From Chaetoderma sp. LZ-2023a (taxonomy: Eukaryota > Mollusca > Caudofoveata > Chaetodermatida > Chaetodermatidae): 64,000 bases of DNA. The notes below the pieces were generated by a model. The model saw only the letters and a program-made list of their open reading frames with translations. It had not been told where the DNA came from and made no database searches. The stretch is taken from positions 148,193,706 to 148,257,705 of the forward strand of contig CM067359.1 in the NCBI GenBank assembly GCA_034401795.1, in the 5' to 3' direction. The position numbers were made by a program, and so were the translations under genes. How positions within the stretch are numbered: the first letter of the stretch is position 1; each line of letters opens with the position of its first letter. This document shows positions 22,676-35,662 of this stretch, piece by piece.

Positions 22676-25600
22676 TGTAGTTCGGATCGACCGGTTGGAT
22701 ACCGGACTTACCAGCTAAGCTGGGTATGCGCCGCCCATCCTGGATTCGTTTCCTGAACGCGCCCCCTGGGTAGAGACATAAGCGTATATAGGCCTATGGG
22801 AGAGATTGCGTTACGAAAACGACTAAGTTCGTTATAAACGCATGATGCGCATGCACGCACCAGGATGCTGTTTTTGATGGAGCACGTAGTTACGACCAAG
22901 AAAGGATGGCACTATTAGTGTACTGAGATAGTACCTTGTAATCTTTATTGATTACCTGTTCCCGTTAAATCTGGAATCGATCAAGACCAGAATTCAACGG
23001 GCTTTTTAAATCTGTAAACCATTTCAAAATCGGTTGAGAAATGGCTGAGTTATCCACGGAAACCCCTTCTTGATTATCTTCAAAATATTGCCGTGACGTC
23101 ATAACCACGTGGACGCAAAACTTCTAGAATGTTCTAGAACATATGGCTGCGCTATTATTAGCTACGCGCTGATTGGCTGTTGTTCGAACGATGATTGGTT
23201 GGAGCCTGCACCTGTGACGTCACAAGGAGTATAAAAGGAGACGTGATCCAGTGATCGAGAGCATCCTCGGCCAGGGGCCGAACAGGTTTGATCTGTACCA
23301 GCTATTATCAGCGCGACAGACAATACACGTCGTACTTCGCTGTGTCGGGTTTTTCTCCAGTAGCTGGCAGTTGCCCAACCCACCGCACTAAAACAATTTT
23401 GTAACTCCCTACCTACGGGAGTAATTTGGAACTTCTGATTATTGTTCACGAATATCAATATCTACTTCGGAACACAAATTTGTGGCGAGGCCTTTACGAC
23501 CTGAATATGTGAGTCTACAGATGTAGAGGCAGGATGTTCTTTGATGGATGACTCGCCGGATCTTCCGGCCATGCCTAAAAGTGGTATTTCAACCGTCACC
23601 GCACTGATATCGTGTAGGTTCTTCTGACTTTCGACTGCAGCAAGTGAACTTTGCCTGGTGCATCTTCAGAGCTGGCTGACAAACCCAGCACCGTGAAGCT
23701 TTGTTTTGTATCTTCATTTGCATCTGACAACCCCCGCTTGTGATCGGGTTGTTGACAACTTCCATCCGTGCCATCGGTGTACGGGAGCTTTCTTCACCAC
23801 AATAGTACTATCATATCTTTCGCTGACTGCCCGATAGACATCCTATTAGGCTTACAGTGCTGAGTGATGTCCTCCCGCCATGAGTGTTCTTGCAGAAATC
23901 TTGTTTGCAGAAAACAGCTTGCGGGAACCAACCTGCAGGAACTTTCCAGCTTCTGGAGAACGCATCATCTCACGTCGACTATGGAATGACGTATCAATTT
24001 CAGTAACACGGTAGCCTAACTTAAGAATAACTACCGAGTATTCAAGTAACTATACTTCACAGTTTGATTATTTCTCTATATGTATTTCATTAACTATATT
24101 GTATCCATAAGAATGGTCCCGATGGCTAAAAGGAACCGTAACGGTCTTAGGACCGCTAGTTATAATTTCTGTATTCTGTTTACGGTTATTCTCATTTTTC
24201 TCAATGTGTTGCTAACCAGACTATAGTAGGTTCGTTAAGCTGTACTGATATATATATACCTTGATCATTTGATACCGTATTGATTGTTCTGGTTAGATTA
24301 TGTATATATATATATGGCCAGTGGCCATCCGTTCATATGTTTTGCTTATTTATAAAAAATATAGGACTGCAGTGCACGTAGGAAACACGATACAGCAACA
24401 CTTATATATGCAGCACTTTCTCCCGCCACCAACAATTTTTCACTGAGGTCGCTGTCCATGCTATAACTCTGTTTATCCCGGCATGCTACCGACTAAACCT
24501 TTTCTATTCAGCTCGATAGGATAGGTCCAAAATGATTAGCGACACTTTCTTCATTGCATACTCTGTAATATACTCTTCTCTTCTGGCAGTGCGATAATCT
24601 GGCCCCCACACTCCGGTAAGACTCATAACTCCAAGATTTTGTCTCTCTTCATGTTCCACTGAGCCTAGTGGCTTCTTAATTGTTTGGATGTCCCCATCCG
24701 CACCATGGGCTGATCCGACTCTGGGAAACTGTTGGGGTTTCCGAGCAGTGATGGGCACGGTGTGGTATCGCACACATTCCCGGCATCTTCGGATACTTAG
24801 TAGTTAGCACTTTAGCCAATGTAGGAAAGCACTGCAAAAACATATATTAATTATTATTTTATTTACTGAACCAACCTCCCGCACTGCTGTGCAAAACAGG
24901 GCAACTTGTATATAAACCTAATGACAGGTTAAACGGTTAGTGTCATAGGACCCGGTGACGGGCGAGATACGTACCCCCACCGAATTACATCAGAATATCT
25001 GGGCATGATATTTAGATCTGCCATGCCCTTGCGGGAAGGACATTAACGGTGGGTATTCGTCTCTCTCACCACCCACCACAATGATAGAACAATGGTCTAA
25101 TATGCGTTCGTGAAAAGTATCCCATGTCTTGTAACGTTTTATGTGGTTACGGAGCAGGATGTCCGGATTCTTATCCAGTTCGGAGATCTTACCAAGTAAC
25201 ATGTATGAGCGCTGTCTTCAGTATTGATGTCTTAAGGCATCTGTTCTTAGTGACAGCCGTGTCTAATAGCTAAGTGGATACCAGCCATTTGCGGCCAAAA
25301 ATAGTTCTTATTTTGAAAACAACTAAAAGCTAATTAAGCAAAGCAGGAGGCCCGCATAAATAAAGCGGCAACTACTAATTCAGCATACTAAGAATCACAT
25401 AAGCTGGTGTCGAGGGAATCCATCGGGAATCGCCCGTCCCGTCTTCATGTAAAACAGCACGTATCCCTATAGTCATAATCTCACTAGGTGTGGTCTTTTC
25501 TTTCTCAAGCATTCTTGGTTGAAATATTAGAGTAGGCCCATTTTTTCCTACTACTCTTCTGCCACATTAAGCAGTGGCAACACTTTCCTGAGACGGAGGC

Positions 25601-26270
25601 CCGTGCGAGGCACTTGCCTCTCACAAAGATTCAGCGACGATGGTCCACGCGAGGATAATACTCCTCACACAAACTAGCACTAGGAGTAGTGCATATAACT
25701 TTTCGTCCGAGATAACCTTTTTCCTATCAGCTTAGAGGTATAATAACTTATATTAAGTTAATTAGTTAAGTCTCGTGTACAGGAGCCTCCCTTGCGGGGA
25801 TACCTCTGCGGACCTACGAGTCTGTGTGGTACCTCCGAGAGTCCCGTGCTTAAAGGTTCATCTACCTGTCTCTATTTCTCGTATTTTCGTATGCTCTTAC
25901 TATAGTTTTATCTAGCATATTTATAATTGTTTAGGTAAAATCATTGTATAGACTTATATTTTTAGGTCACCAAATCAAATCTTGTAAGTCCATAGATCAC
26001 GAAATTGCTATGGACAGGCATACCGGTGACACAAATTCTTGGGATGAGACAGTTGTGTTTAATGTTTGCGACAATGGTCACACGGCCCCACCAGAACGAT
26101 TGAGTTCCACCAGCCTTACGAGCAGGTTTTTGTTTCCCGCAGGGCAGTCTCGTACACTGTCCGTCACCCTGAGACCGGATGCTAACCAGCGTCATCACTC
26201 GTCATGCACTTGTGGCGCGGCGAGTCAACATGATACACTGGAACGTCCCGACACTACCTGGCGAGCTACA
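22676..26270 (+). mobile_element. Nested solo LTR of a related element, opposite orientation
   Basis: Begins TGTAG and ends CTACA, with ACAA directly repeated on both sides (22672-22675 and 26271-26274), a 4-bp target duplication typical of gypsy integration. Its sequence is a diverged reverse-complement relative of the host LTR. For example, 25790-25840 (CCTCCCTTGCGGGGATACCT) matches the complement of 22005-22025, and 26020-26100 matches the complement of 39300-39380. No internal coding region is present, so it is an LTR-LTR recombination remnant. Its own promoter block lies near 23171-23238. Confidence 0.8.
23171..23238 (+). promoter_or_regulatory. LTR promoter of the nested solo LTR
   Basis: On the plus strand: GATTGG (23171 and 23193), TGACGTCA (23215-23222), GTATAAAAGG (23229-23238). 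The order matches the host LTR promoter, in the opposite direction. Confidence 0.65.
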
Positions 26271-27977
26271 ACAAATATCCATCGCTAGTGACCTTCCCTT
26301 AAGGGTGTGGTGGGTTCTAAGACCTAACACGGACACTACAATGAGTTGGATTGAGATCTCTGTCTCGTCCGTCACCCGTGTGGTATGGAATTAACATATT
26401 ATCTGTCATTCGGATTAAGTTCCAGAATGCCTAGAGATGTACTGCAGGCTGGTGTTACAATATGTAATATAATTTTCTTTTCACAGTGCGTCCTACATTG
26501 GCGTGGGAATATAAACTAACTGGTATCCGAAGATACAGGGGGAGTGAATGTAAATCAACCCTTTAGTTATCACCGCTCAGAAATCCCAACAGTTTCCCAG
26601 AGTCGGATCCTGCTAACGTGTGGATAGGGAATCCAGACAATTATTAATCCTTACGGCTTGAAGGAGCATAGAAAGAGACAATAACTTAATATTAATAAGA
26701 GGCCCTAAGCTAATTGACCAATTTTACACAACTTAGCCAGTGCGTGGTGTTACATATTAACTACAGCCGGAAAATAGGCATACACTATGCGTCTCTTATG
26801 GAGAGATTGTCCCTAACTACTTTAAACCTATCCTATCAAGCTAAAATAACCAGGTGTAGTCGGTAACATGCCAGGCTCGAGCAATTAGAGCATGATGAGC
26901 TACCTCAGTGTAAAATTGATGCTGCGGGAACATAGTGATATGGATATAATGTTGCTGCATAATATTACCTAGCGTACCGCATCCTAGAGTTTTTGCATAG
27001 AAACAAAACATAATAACAAGGATGGCTACTTGCCATATGCATAACTAACAAATACAGTGCTAACGATATATCACAGGTCATAGGACCCTACGGTGCTGTT
27101 AGTTAAGAACACACAGAAATAAAGATAATATCTACAGTGTGAAACAGAAAGTATAAAAATGCGGTCTTAAGACCAGGATGGCACCTATTAGTCATCAGTA
27201 CCTATTACGGAAATAATAAATGTTACAATAGTATAGTTACTTAAGGACCTATTGGTAATCGGTACAGTAAGAGTTCATAAATCACGGAAATTGATACGCT
27301 ACAGTTGAGTAGCGCGAGATGGCACGATCTTGAAAGCAGGAAATATTTATAAAACTGTTGAGGTGGCTCACTCTCAAGACGGTGAAGAAGAACGGTTAGA
27401 AAGATGTCCACTGAATAGTCAGAATAACTGATTCATAATTTAGACAGTTGTTGTAAAGTTTCCATCCGGCGGCGGTAGTTTGAAAGTTACGCATTAACAA
27501 TGAGGGTTATATTTGTAATTAAATATGCATGTACAACAACTGGGTACATGGTGCGGCATACGTCACATAGCTCTTTGCGACGCACCAAGCAGAGTCCCCA
27601 GACTGTAGTCTATAAGTTAATTAACACTCGCGACATGCTGCACAGAGGTTTGATCCAACTTTTCAGTGTGGTCGGAAGATCTGGCGAGTTATCCACCAAG
27701 AATCACCATCAGCTCAACATTCCATAGAATCACTATCGGGCCCACAAGGCCCATCCGCAGGAAACTCCTCTAAGAAAGTTCCGGAAAGGGAGTTCTTATA
27801 TTAGTGGATGTCTTTAAGGCTGCTCACTGGCACAGGAGAGCTAACACCCGAATGGCACTGCTTTGATGTAGGTCCCACTTTCAGTTATCAGTTCTCCCGT
27901 GTCTAGCACTGCTCCAGCAGTCTTATTGACGGATCGGCTTTCACGCCGATGTTGCTCTCGATTCTAATTTTTTCGCC

Positions 27978-28045
27978 CCTTTTATACTACTCGTGACGTC
28001 AGAGGCGGTACGCTCCAGCCAATCAGCGAGCGAGCAGCAGCCAAT
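27978..28045 (-). promoter_or_regulatory. LTR promoter: CCAAT boxes, CRE, TATA (3' LTR)
   Basis: Read on the minus strand: two ATTGG (CCAAT) boxes (complements at 28041 and 28019), a perfect CRE TGACGTCA (27994-28001), then GTATAAAAGG (27978-27987). The 5' LTR has the same layout at 41897-41965, with the CRE mutated (TGACTTTCA). Confidence 0.65.
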
Positions 28046-28559
28046 CAGCGTGCAGCTAGAAGTGGTGACGTGGCTATCACGTGAACAGCACATTCCCCAT
28101 TCAGTTAATGCATACACACGAGTACGACATTAGAGCAATATTTTGAAAATAATGTAAACGGGAGTTTTAATGATAACTCGACCATTTCCGGTCGGATTTT
28201 AATAAAGTAAACAGTTTTGTAATCCTCGTTTCATTCTGGTCCTGTTTGGTGCCAAGAACGACGCGATAACCGCGATTTGAGAAAATCACAAGTACCAACT
28301 CGGTACACTATAAGCACACACTCTCTCCTAATCCTGACACGTGTTGCCAGGGAAGCTCTGATGCTCGCGCATGCACTCTACGCATTCTTACGGACTTAGC
28401 CATTTTAACGAGACCCTCTCTCATAGGCTTTATACATGCATGCTATCCTACCCAGGGGGGGGGGGTGGGTGGGGGCGTGTGTGGAACGTACCCGGAGTGG
28501 CCGTACCGTACCCAGCCTAGCTGGAACTGTCAACTCCAGTACAGTCGATCCGTTCTACA

Positions 28560-28572
28560 CCACCCCATCCTA
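28560..28572 (-). other. Polypurine tract
   Basis: On the minus strand AGGATGGGGTGG lies directly before the 3' LTR start, the position of the plus-strand primer. Confidence 0.5.
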
Positions 28573-29677
28573 GTTTGACACCCATGACAAATGATCAATG
28601 CTTCGCGGATCGAACGCAGGGGAGCATGCTAGGTTGGAATTGTAGACTTCCCGAGTAGGCACGTAGCCGAGAGGAGTAGTGACGTGAGAGACGCGTATTT
28701 ATTAGAGAAGAGCACATAGGGGTGGGATTTACTTTTAGTTTTCATTTTTGACCTGGAATTATTTTTCCAGGTCTTTTCTTTTTTTGTTTGTTTATTACAT
28801 GGTGAGTGCTGTTTCTTTATTTTAATACCGTATGGGCGTTCTCTTGGTTGCGGATAATTATTTCTCTGCAGAGAACGTCCAAGCTCCAACGTACCTTAAT
28901 CAAAGTATATATATATAATATAATAAATGAAAATATATATGTTAAAAACTTACAGTAATATCACAGTTAAAATGTAAATTACATATGCATCCCGGGTATA
29001 TAAAGGGATGCATACAGTGCGGCCCGTTTGGTCGGGTCTGCATGGATAGCACTCGCTATCCACAATCCATCCCGACTTACTGACGCGGGAAGAAAAATAA
29101 TAAGAAAAATAATATTTTAATAAAGTAAAGAAAGCTGGTTCATCAGACAGACCCAGCAGAGCTGGGACGGCATGACGGGAATAAGACATATTTGCTATGG
29201 TGTGTTGTGTACCTACGTCGCACAACACAGGTATGCACAGCGATTATTTGTGTGAGGCACAGCTACGCAAGAATATTGTGATGGTGTGTAGGATGACCGT
29301 CGTCAGCCTAGCAACTGGGTGACAATAATAAAAACATATAATAAGAAGAAGAATATATAAAAAATAATACAATATTAAGGTCCACTTTTCCGCACACCTA
29401 TTTAAATATTCTGCTGCATCCTCGAAATAGTGTCCTCAAATATCCGCGGAGAAATTTCCCCAGCGAGTCTGGGTCCCGTGACTTGTGGTGGTCGGACGTG
29501 GTGGGTGGATCTCCGATGCTGAAATGTTATTATCTATGTTGCCTAGGTCGGTTGAAACGTTCGGTCTGATGCGTGAGTCTGCGTTTTCCCGAATATGGAC
29601 GGTCCAGCGTAGTTGTCTTCCCTAACAGCAGGATCTATTGGAATGATGGTGCCGCGCACGGATGTCGTTGTGCTGCT
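28573..29677. other. Retrotransposon 3' leader, no gene recognised
   Basis: AT-rich, with small hairpins (TGCATCCCGGG...AAAGGGATGCA at 28986-29013; GGATAGCACTCGCTATCC at 29043-29060). No coding pattern. Confidence 0.4.
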
Positions 29678-30457
29678 CTACGATGTGGTGTTGGTGATTT
29701 TGGCTTCCATGAGGCGAATCTCTTCGTCTATTACTAAACTACATGGAGATATGGAACGATCGGAAATGTCCTGTATACCTGGTGCAGATATCTTGACAGG
29801 AGTCGTTATTACCACTGATATGGGCTGGCCTATCATGGATGCAGATGCGGATGCAGTGATGGTGCTGCGTGGTGTTGGTGTCGTCACTGCGGGTGCTGCT
29901 GGTGTGAAACCTATAGTTGGTGTAAATAGCGATTCTGAAGTTGCTGCCGGCGCTGTTCTTGCGGATGCTGCTGGTGCTGTGGTAGTTGGTGCTGGAGTGC
30001 TGATGCGAGGTGGCTGCGTTGCTAATGTCGAAGGTCTACCTAATTGCGGAAAGTCAGTTTGTCATCGTTTGGTATATTTTGTCTTCGCCATTTTCCGGAT
30101 CGGAAGCACGGTTATGGGAGTTCTAATTTCAAGACGTGCTGCAAGGACATCTGGATCGTCACTCTGCTCACCAGGCTTTAATGTCACACATAACTCACGG
30201 TGTTTAAAGGATAATGCGTATGTTACACGATACCGATTATCTGAAAACAGGTATTTGCAGTCCGCACAATATGCTCTTTGTAATAAATGGTCGTGATTAA
30301 CGTGAAGAGTCAAGTCCGAGTTCTTGGAAAACGTATGCTTACACAGCTGTCCGTTATGCCGTAAAGCTGTATACGGATACGTCTTTCCGAGAGGAGCAGG
30401 TGCCAATTCTTCCGATCTGTCAGACAAGGGTGAGATCTTCCGCAAGCGATATCTCAC
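29678..30457 (-). pseudogene. Post-pol ORF: zinc-finger protein with Thr/Pro/Ala tail
   Basis: A 131-codon frame (30062-30457) ends in a single TGA, and the same frame continues open for about 127 codons to 29678. The first part has a C2H2-like segment LCKHTFSKNSDLTLHVNHDH, degenerate at its first Cys. It is followed by a Cys/His-rich stretch CADC...HRELC that could bind zinc (CX2CX17HX3C). The second part is a Thr/Pro/Ala-rich linker. It lies between integrase and the 3' LTR, where an env or accessory gene would be. It does not look like an envelope: no signal or membrane segment. It could be an accessory gene, a captured host exon, or the zinc-finger N-terminus of an R2-like LINE. Confidence 0.45.
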
Positions 30458-32688
30458 TCCCGCATGATGGGGATCTGCGGAACCGCACTAACCTAATTTA
30501 AATACCCTACCTGTTCATAACTTTCCTGGCCAATAATAGATAATAAAATAATAATAAGAAACAGCAGAATTTGGTTTGTGACACGAAAGTAGCCTAATGC
30601 TTGATCTTCCCTGGTGTCGAGCTTGACGGGAAGATGACGTTTCAGTGTGCGCCTTCCTCCCTTTATAATTTTTGGTGACGTCACAGGAGGGTGGATTACG
30701 ACACCCGAAAGTTGTAGGATGAGTGGGTCCCGCCACATATGGAAATATTCAGTTTTAATTTTCCTGGAGTCGGATCAAATAGTCCCTTCGTGTAAAGAAG
30801 GCAAATATAAATACAAGAAGGAAGGATAGCCGCTTTCATCCCAACTCGGCGGAAAATCAATTCTCCGAACAACGTTAAAATCTGGAACTATTTATTCCCA
30901 TGTAAGCCCACCTTTTAATTAGCATGAAGCGGGTTTTCAAGTTGGATGCTTATAAACTCGCTTGTTCAATTTCAGACTAGAATGCCTGATGGGGGTGTGG
31001 GAGAGCATGATGACGTCAGCGGCCGTGGCCCCGACCCACCACCTCTCGCCTCCTCCATCACGCTGTGGTGGGTGCGCGTTGGGTGGTTCTCTTGTTTATA
31101 GCCTTTGATCCAATTTACTGGAAATTAAAGGTGTTGATCACGTGATTCTTGTTTTGGAAGCACGTGGTTGTTCGGAAACTTAGGTAATCTGTATGTAATG
31201 GCGGAGTTTTGATGCAGCTGATTATTCATAGATGATGTGAAAAATGGAAATATATGTTTTCAAATTCTGTTCCTTGGAACAGCGTCCCTGTGTATGGGCG
31301 TTATCTTATACCTGCGCCTCCTCTTGTCTGTGGTAGAATTATTCCACCCCATGTTGATTAGTGACTGGAATATGTAGGTAAGAGAAAATTTGAAATTCTC
31401 CATAATGTTATACTGTCGAACCTTTGATGCTGCTTCACCAGCCCGCATGCTAATGATTTGTATACGCTGTAGAACAGTCGTGTTCTTAATCAAAATTAGG
31501 ACAGTAAAGCTGACTGTAATTTATTGTTTGTTTTAAAAAGCTTCATGTCTTGCGGAAATCAAGTCTACTGATCCCTGAAAGCTGGACTGTGTTTTCTGGG
31601 TGGATGGATGGCAAGCATCCTCCTCTGTGGGTAAGACTAGTCCCATCTCTACCTGGACCAAATTTAATTAAGACAGTACAACTCGGAAAATGCGTGCCTC
31701 AGTTTTACAATTACAATGCCGTCGTATGGAGATTGCGAATACAGTCATCCTGAGCGTCTATGTCTCAGTCATGTTGGTGAATTTGATTGATACACTTGGC
31801 TGCTTATCTGCAGATGATACTTGTACTGTTGTGAAGTGTGACGTTTTTATGGCAGCGGGGCGAGAAGGTTGCATGTGGGTGGTGTCAACTTTATCGGACA
31901 TGTTGTATTTCACACTGTAATGGCCGAGGCTGGAGATGGGACAGAGTTACTTTAGAGCATGGATGACCAAGAAGGGTGCTGTCGTAACTTGAATCAATCC
32001 ATTATCGATCTTCCTTTCGGTAGCAAGATCCTACTCGATGCGAATGACAGACTTTGGGCATCTTGTTCTCTTAATAATATTGAGTGTTATTCCGTGTGAT
32101 TGGCATGTGATAGTTTAGCGGTTTACGTACGACGATTCCGGGGTGGGGGGTGGGTGGGGGGGGGGGGGCAGTGCGGAATCTCCCATAGTGCGTACTGTAG
32201 ATGGCTGCTGTGTTGTTCCTCCTTTCCATATGATCAGTTTTCCGCAAAACCGGATAATGGGGTGTCTGCAGAAAATGTTGACTTGTGTTGATGATGGCGG
32301 TGTTCTGATGTAGGGAAGTCAGGGCTGCTGTGTGATGCTGACGTAGTGCGGATTGGGCGGATCCAAATTTCCAGGGTGGGGGGGGGGGTGGGTGTGTGTG
32401 GCGGGGCTTGACTGTGGTGCATGATGCCACCTCCTCTGTGGCAGCTGACTCTCTCATATCGGAAGATTGACAGTCAACAGACGACGAGTGGAGTGTGAAC
32501 TGAACAGGTCCGCTGCTGCCCGAACTTGGTGCATTGACGAGGGACGCGAGTTGGAATGGGGGTGGTGGTACTATTGTCAAAACAAGCCAATGCCTCAGCA
32601 AGCCTCTTCATTTCGATGCTATTTACTATATGTTCCACTCCACAGGAAGCATGGCCCGGGGCAGCCTCAGCTTCCGCTTGTGGTAACT
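30458..32688. other. Post-pol region, no gene recognised
   Basis: The part of the retrotransposon between integrase and the zinc-finger ORF. G-runs at 32142-32168 and 32377-32389 and Pro-rich minus-strand frames are the only features. No envelope hallmarks (signal peptide, CX6C, membrane anchor) could be found. Confidence 0.4.
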
Positions 32689-34060
32689 CTATAATTGGGA
32701 TAATAGCATGAAGTGGGTGGGAATGGGAAGAGGTCGGCAGAACAACTTTTCCGTCTTCTCCGTAGACATCACAAACGAGAAAGTCTTCAGATACGACTTC
32801 CCTGATCTTGTAGACCCACTCTGAGGAGGAAGAGGGCGAGTGCGTATCTCATCATCGTCCTCAGCATTAGGCATATGTTCACCGGATTCCTGGCTTGGTA
32901 GGAGAGGGGTCGAACTGGCACCGCGGTGCTCTGCACTAATATCGGGAATTCTTGGTTCCGTAGAGACATATGCCTGGGTACCAGTGCCACCTGGAATGCC
33001 CGGTCTGAGCTCTGGCACTGGGTCGTCACTGACATAAGGTTTAAGTTGATCGAAGTGGATGACTGAGATCAGGTCATCTGAGGCACGGATATGGGAGGAC
33101 ACGTCCGACTTCTTACCTACTACCACATAGGGGCCTTTCCACTGGTAACTCAGTTTACTTGGCATGTTTGCAGAATGTCACGAATTGTGAACTCAAACCA
33201 TCTTTCCCACCTCATACGGGTCTCCATGCACTCGCCGGTCATGCAACGTTTTCTGACGCCGGTGTGCAGCAGATAATGTTGCTCTCACTAGCTCATGGGT
33301 CTGTGCTATCCGCTGCCGCATGAGCTCTATGTAGGGAGATGGTGAATTTCTCTCTCCTGGAATCGGGCCACGGCCAGATCCAAGGGTAAGGCTAATTCAT
33401 GGCCTAACATTAACCGAGCAGGGGTATAATCTGTGCTTGAATGCATCGAAGTACGGTATGCCATGAGCACATATGGGAGTCTTAGATCCCAATCTCGACA
33501 ATCAAGGCGTGTTTCTTTGGTAAGCATCTCCACGAGAGTTGGATTGAACCTCTCTACCATTCCGTCTGTGCGGGGGTGATACAGAGTTGTCCTTGTTTTG
33601 ATGATATGAAACAATTTGCAGAGCTCGGAGATCAGCCACTCTCAAAGTTACTTCCCTGATCGGAGTGCAGTTCCTAGGGCGTACCGAATCGGCAGAACAC
33701 ATGGCTTGTCAGAACCTCCACTACTGTGGATGCCTCTTGGTCTGGCAAAGTAAATGCCTCTACACACTTCGTTCAATAATCTTGCAATACGAGGATGTAT
33801 TTGTTTCCTTCATCCGTCATATTCAAGGGTCCGAGCACATCAATAGTCACTCGCTCTCATGGTGCACCAACAATTTTAACTTGCAGAGGTGCGTACTGGT
33901 GCCGGCCAACAGCGCGTCATTGGCGTGGGACACATTTGGCGACCCATGCCTTCAGACTATCGCATACCCCAATCCAGTGGAATCACTGTTTTATCTGTAT
34001 GGTCGTTCGTTCGATGGCTAGGTGTCCAGCGTTATCGTGTAGTTGTTCTAGAATAGTTTT
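32689..34060 (-). pseudogene. pol: Integrase pseudogene with GPY/F domain
   Basis: The catalytic core starts near 33900 (VTIDVLGPL, carrying the first DDE Asp, then GNKYILVLQDY) and is broken by in-frame stops. The third catalytic residue is kept in TDGMVERFN (33327-33614). The C-terminal GPY/F domain is at 32689-33165 (SYQWKGPYVVV, VIHFDQLKPY) with a long Pro/Ser/acidic tail. Several frameshifts separate the pieces. No chromodomain is seen. Confidence 0.75.
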
Positions 34061-34404
34061 AGGATAACGCTCAGGGATCACTATTCGGTTATTGATGTAG
34101 AGAATGTTGTCTTGTATATGACACTCTCTAAACCACTGATAGTAGTATTTTGCCATCGCGGAAAGTGGTGTAACAGATTCCTTAGGAGGACATACCTCAT
34201 CCTGGATCCATGCGTATATGTTCCTTGTTTGTGCGTCTCTGGCTTGTTTGTGAGTGGCTGTCTTTGTGTTCCAATCTGCTCACCGCAATTCTGGGAACAC
34301 CGGAGATGGCTGTGTAGTATGTATCATGGCGGTGACCACTTCTTGTTCATCCTCAAGCCTGATTGTGATCAAGGCATCAGCATTTCCATGCAGTTTGCCA
34401 GGTC

Positions 34405-34560
34405 TATGAAGAACATAAACACACGACAATCAATACATAAACACATCACAATAAATACATAAGCACATTACAAACAATACATACACACATGACATTCAAT
34501 ACATAAACACATGACAATCAATACATAAACACATCGCAATCAATTCATAAACACATTGTA
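34405..34560. repeat. 20-bp minisatellite inserted in pol
   Basis: About seven units of CAATACATAAACACATGACA, varying slightly, between the RNase H end and the integrase region. It is foreign to the pol reading frame and must have arisen after the element died. Confidence 0.85.
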
Positions 34561-34571
34561 TAATATTACAA

Positions 34572-35662
34572 CTAGAAGTTGAAGGCCTGCAGGGATTCCT
34601 GCCACCTCGCTACCTGGTCCTCCAGATTATTGAGGTTTCTGAGCCAGCGTAGTGAGGCATGATCCATACGCATGGTAAATGGGTGCCCGTACAGAAAGTG
34701 TTTGTAGTACCTGACGAAATGCACCACTGCTAACACTTCTATTTGGTAGTCGCATAACGTTTCTCCGTTTTGTTCAGAGTATGTGAACCGTAACCCAGTA
34801 CCTGCTCTGTTCCATCTTTCATGACCTGAGATAGAACTGCACCAATGGCCTAAGCTGATGCGATGCATCAGTGTCTAAGATGAAATCGAGGTTAGGGGTA
34901 GGATGAGCAAGAATTAGGGCGGTCATCAAGAGTTCCTTCAGTTCCTCACTTGTCCACTCGAATGGTAGATCTTTCTCGGTGATCCTGAATAATCGTGATG
35001 CAATATCACTAAAGTGATGGATGTATCGATGATAGTACTGGCAAAGACCAAGGAAACTACGGGTGTCCGTGACTGAAGTGGGGGTCTGCCACTCCGTTAC
35101 TGCTTTTGTTTTTGAAGGCTGAGTAGCCACTCCATCGCCGAATATGACATGTCCCAAGAACTCGATGCTCTGTCTAAAATGATGACACTTTTTAGGTTTG
35201 AGCTTTAGATTTGCCGTATGAAAATGCATAAGAACTTTATCCATAGGGCATCTTGCAGAACTGAAAAAGACTGTCTCTACACACAAACGTGGCCTTCTCC
35301 ATGTCAGCCTCATCCATGGCTACCTGTCAGTACCTACTAACTAAGTCAAGGGTACAAAACCACTTGGCTCTGGACAAAGAATCTAAGGCCTGATCTATTC
35401 TTGGTAATGGATACGCGTCTTTGATGCTTAGACCATTAAGGCAGCGGTAGTCTATACAAAACTGCAACGATCCATCCTTTTTGCCTGCTAGTACAATGGG
35501 ACTGGCCCAGAGGGATGCTGATGACTCTATTATGCCTGTCCACAATATGTCATTCACTTGTTGATATGCTTCTGCCTCCTTGTGAATGGGAAGATGTCGA
35601 ATGGGTTGGTTGTTTCCAGTGTCGATAGAGTGTCGCACGAGATGAGTTTCCCCGAGATCCAT
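34572..35662 (-). pseudogene. pol: Reverse transcriptase / RNase H pseudogene
   Basis: The fingers/palm part (35327-35662) has SPIVLAGKKDGSLQFCIDYR and FCTLDLVSRY. A stop and a frame change follow, leading to FVCRDSLFQF and MPYG. The next recognisable piece is DKVLMHFHTANLKLKPKKC, then the thumb (FLGHVIFGDGV, RSFLGLCQYYHRYI). The about 50 residues between them, including the catalytic YxDD, are deleted. RNase H begins with LDTDAS (catalytic Asp kept), is frameshifted near 34865, and resumes as EVLAVVHFVRYYKHFLYG and DHASLRWLRN. The frame ends at 34572 beside a minisatellite insertion. Confidence 0.8.

Larger units (their letters stand above)
21569..28559 (-). repeat. 3' LTR of the gypsy element, split by a nested solo LTR
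   Basis: Runs from TGTACCTCGC (21569) to TTCTACA (28559); these are the TG...CA ends. Sequence 21569-22675 aligns to 39133-40145 and 26271-28559 to the rest of the 5' LTR. Without the 3.6 kb insertion the LTR is about 3.4 kb. A G-run at 28454-28464 has expanded near its outer end. Confidence 0.82.

Noticed and set aside
32071..32601. 176-codon minus-strand frame as a retrotransposon envelope
   Set aside because: Its Pro runs come from G-rich tracts; there is no signal peptide, Cys pattern or membrane anchor.
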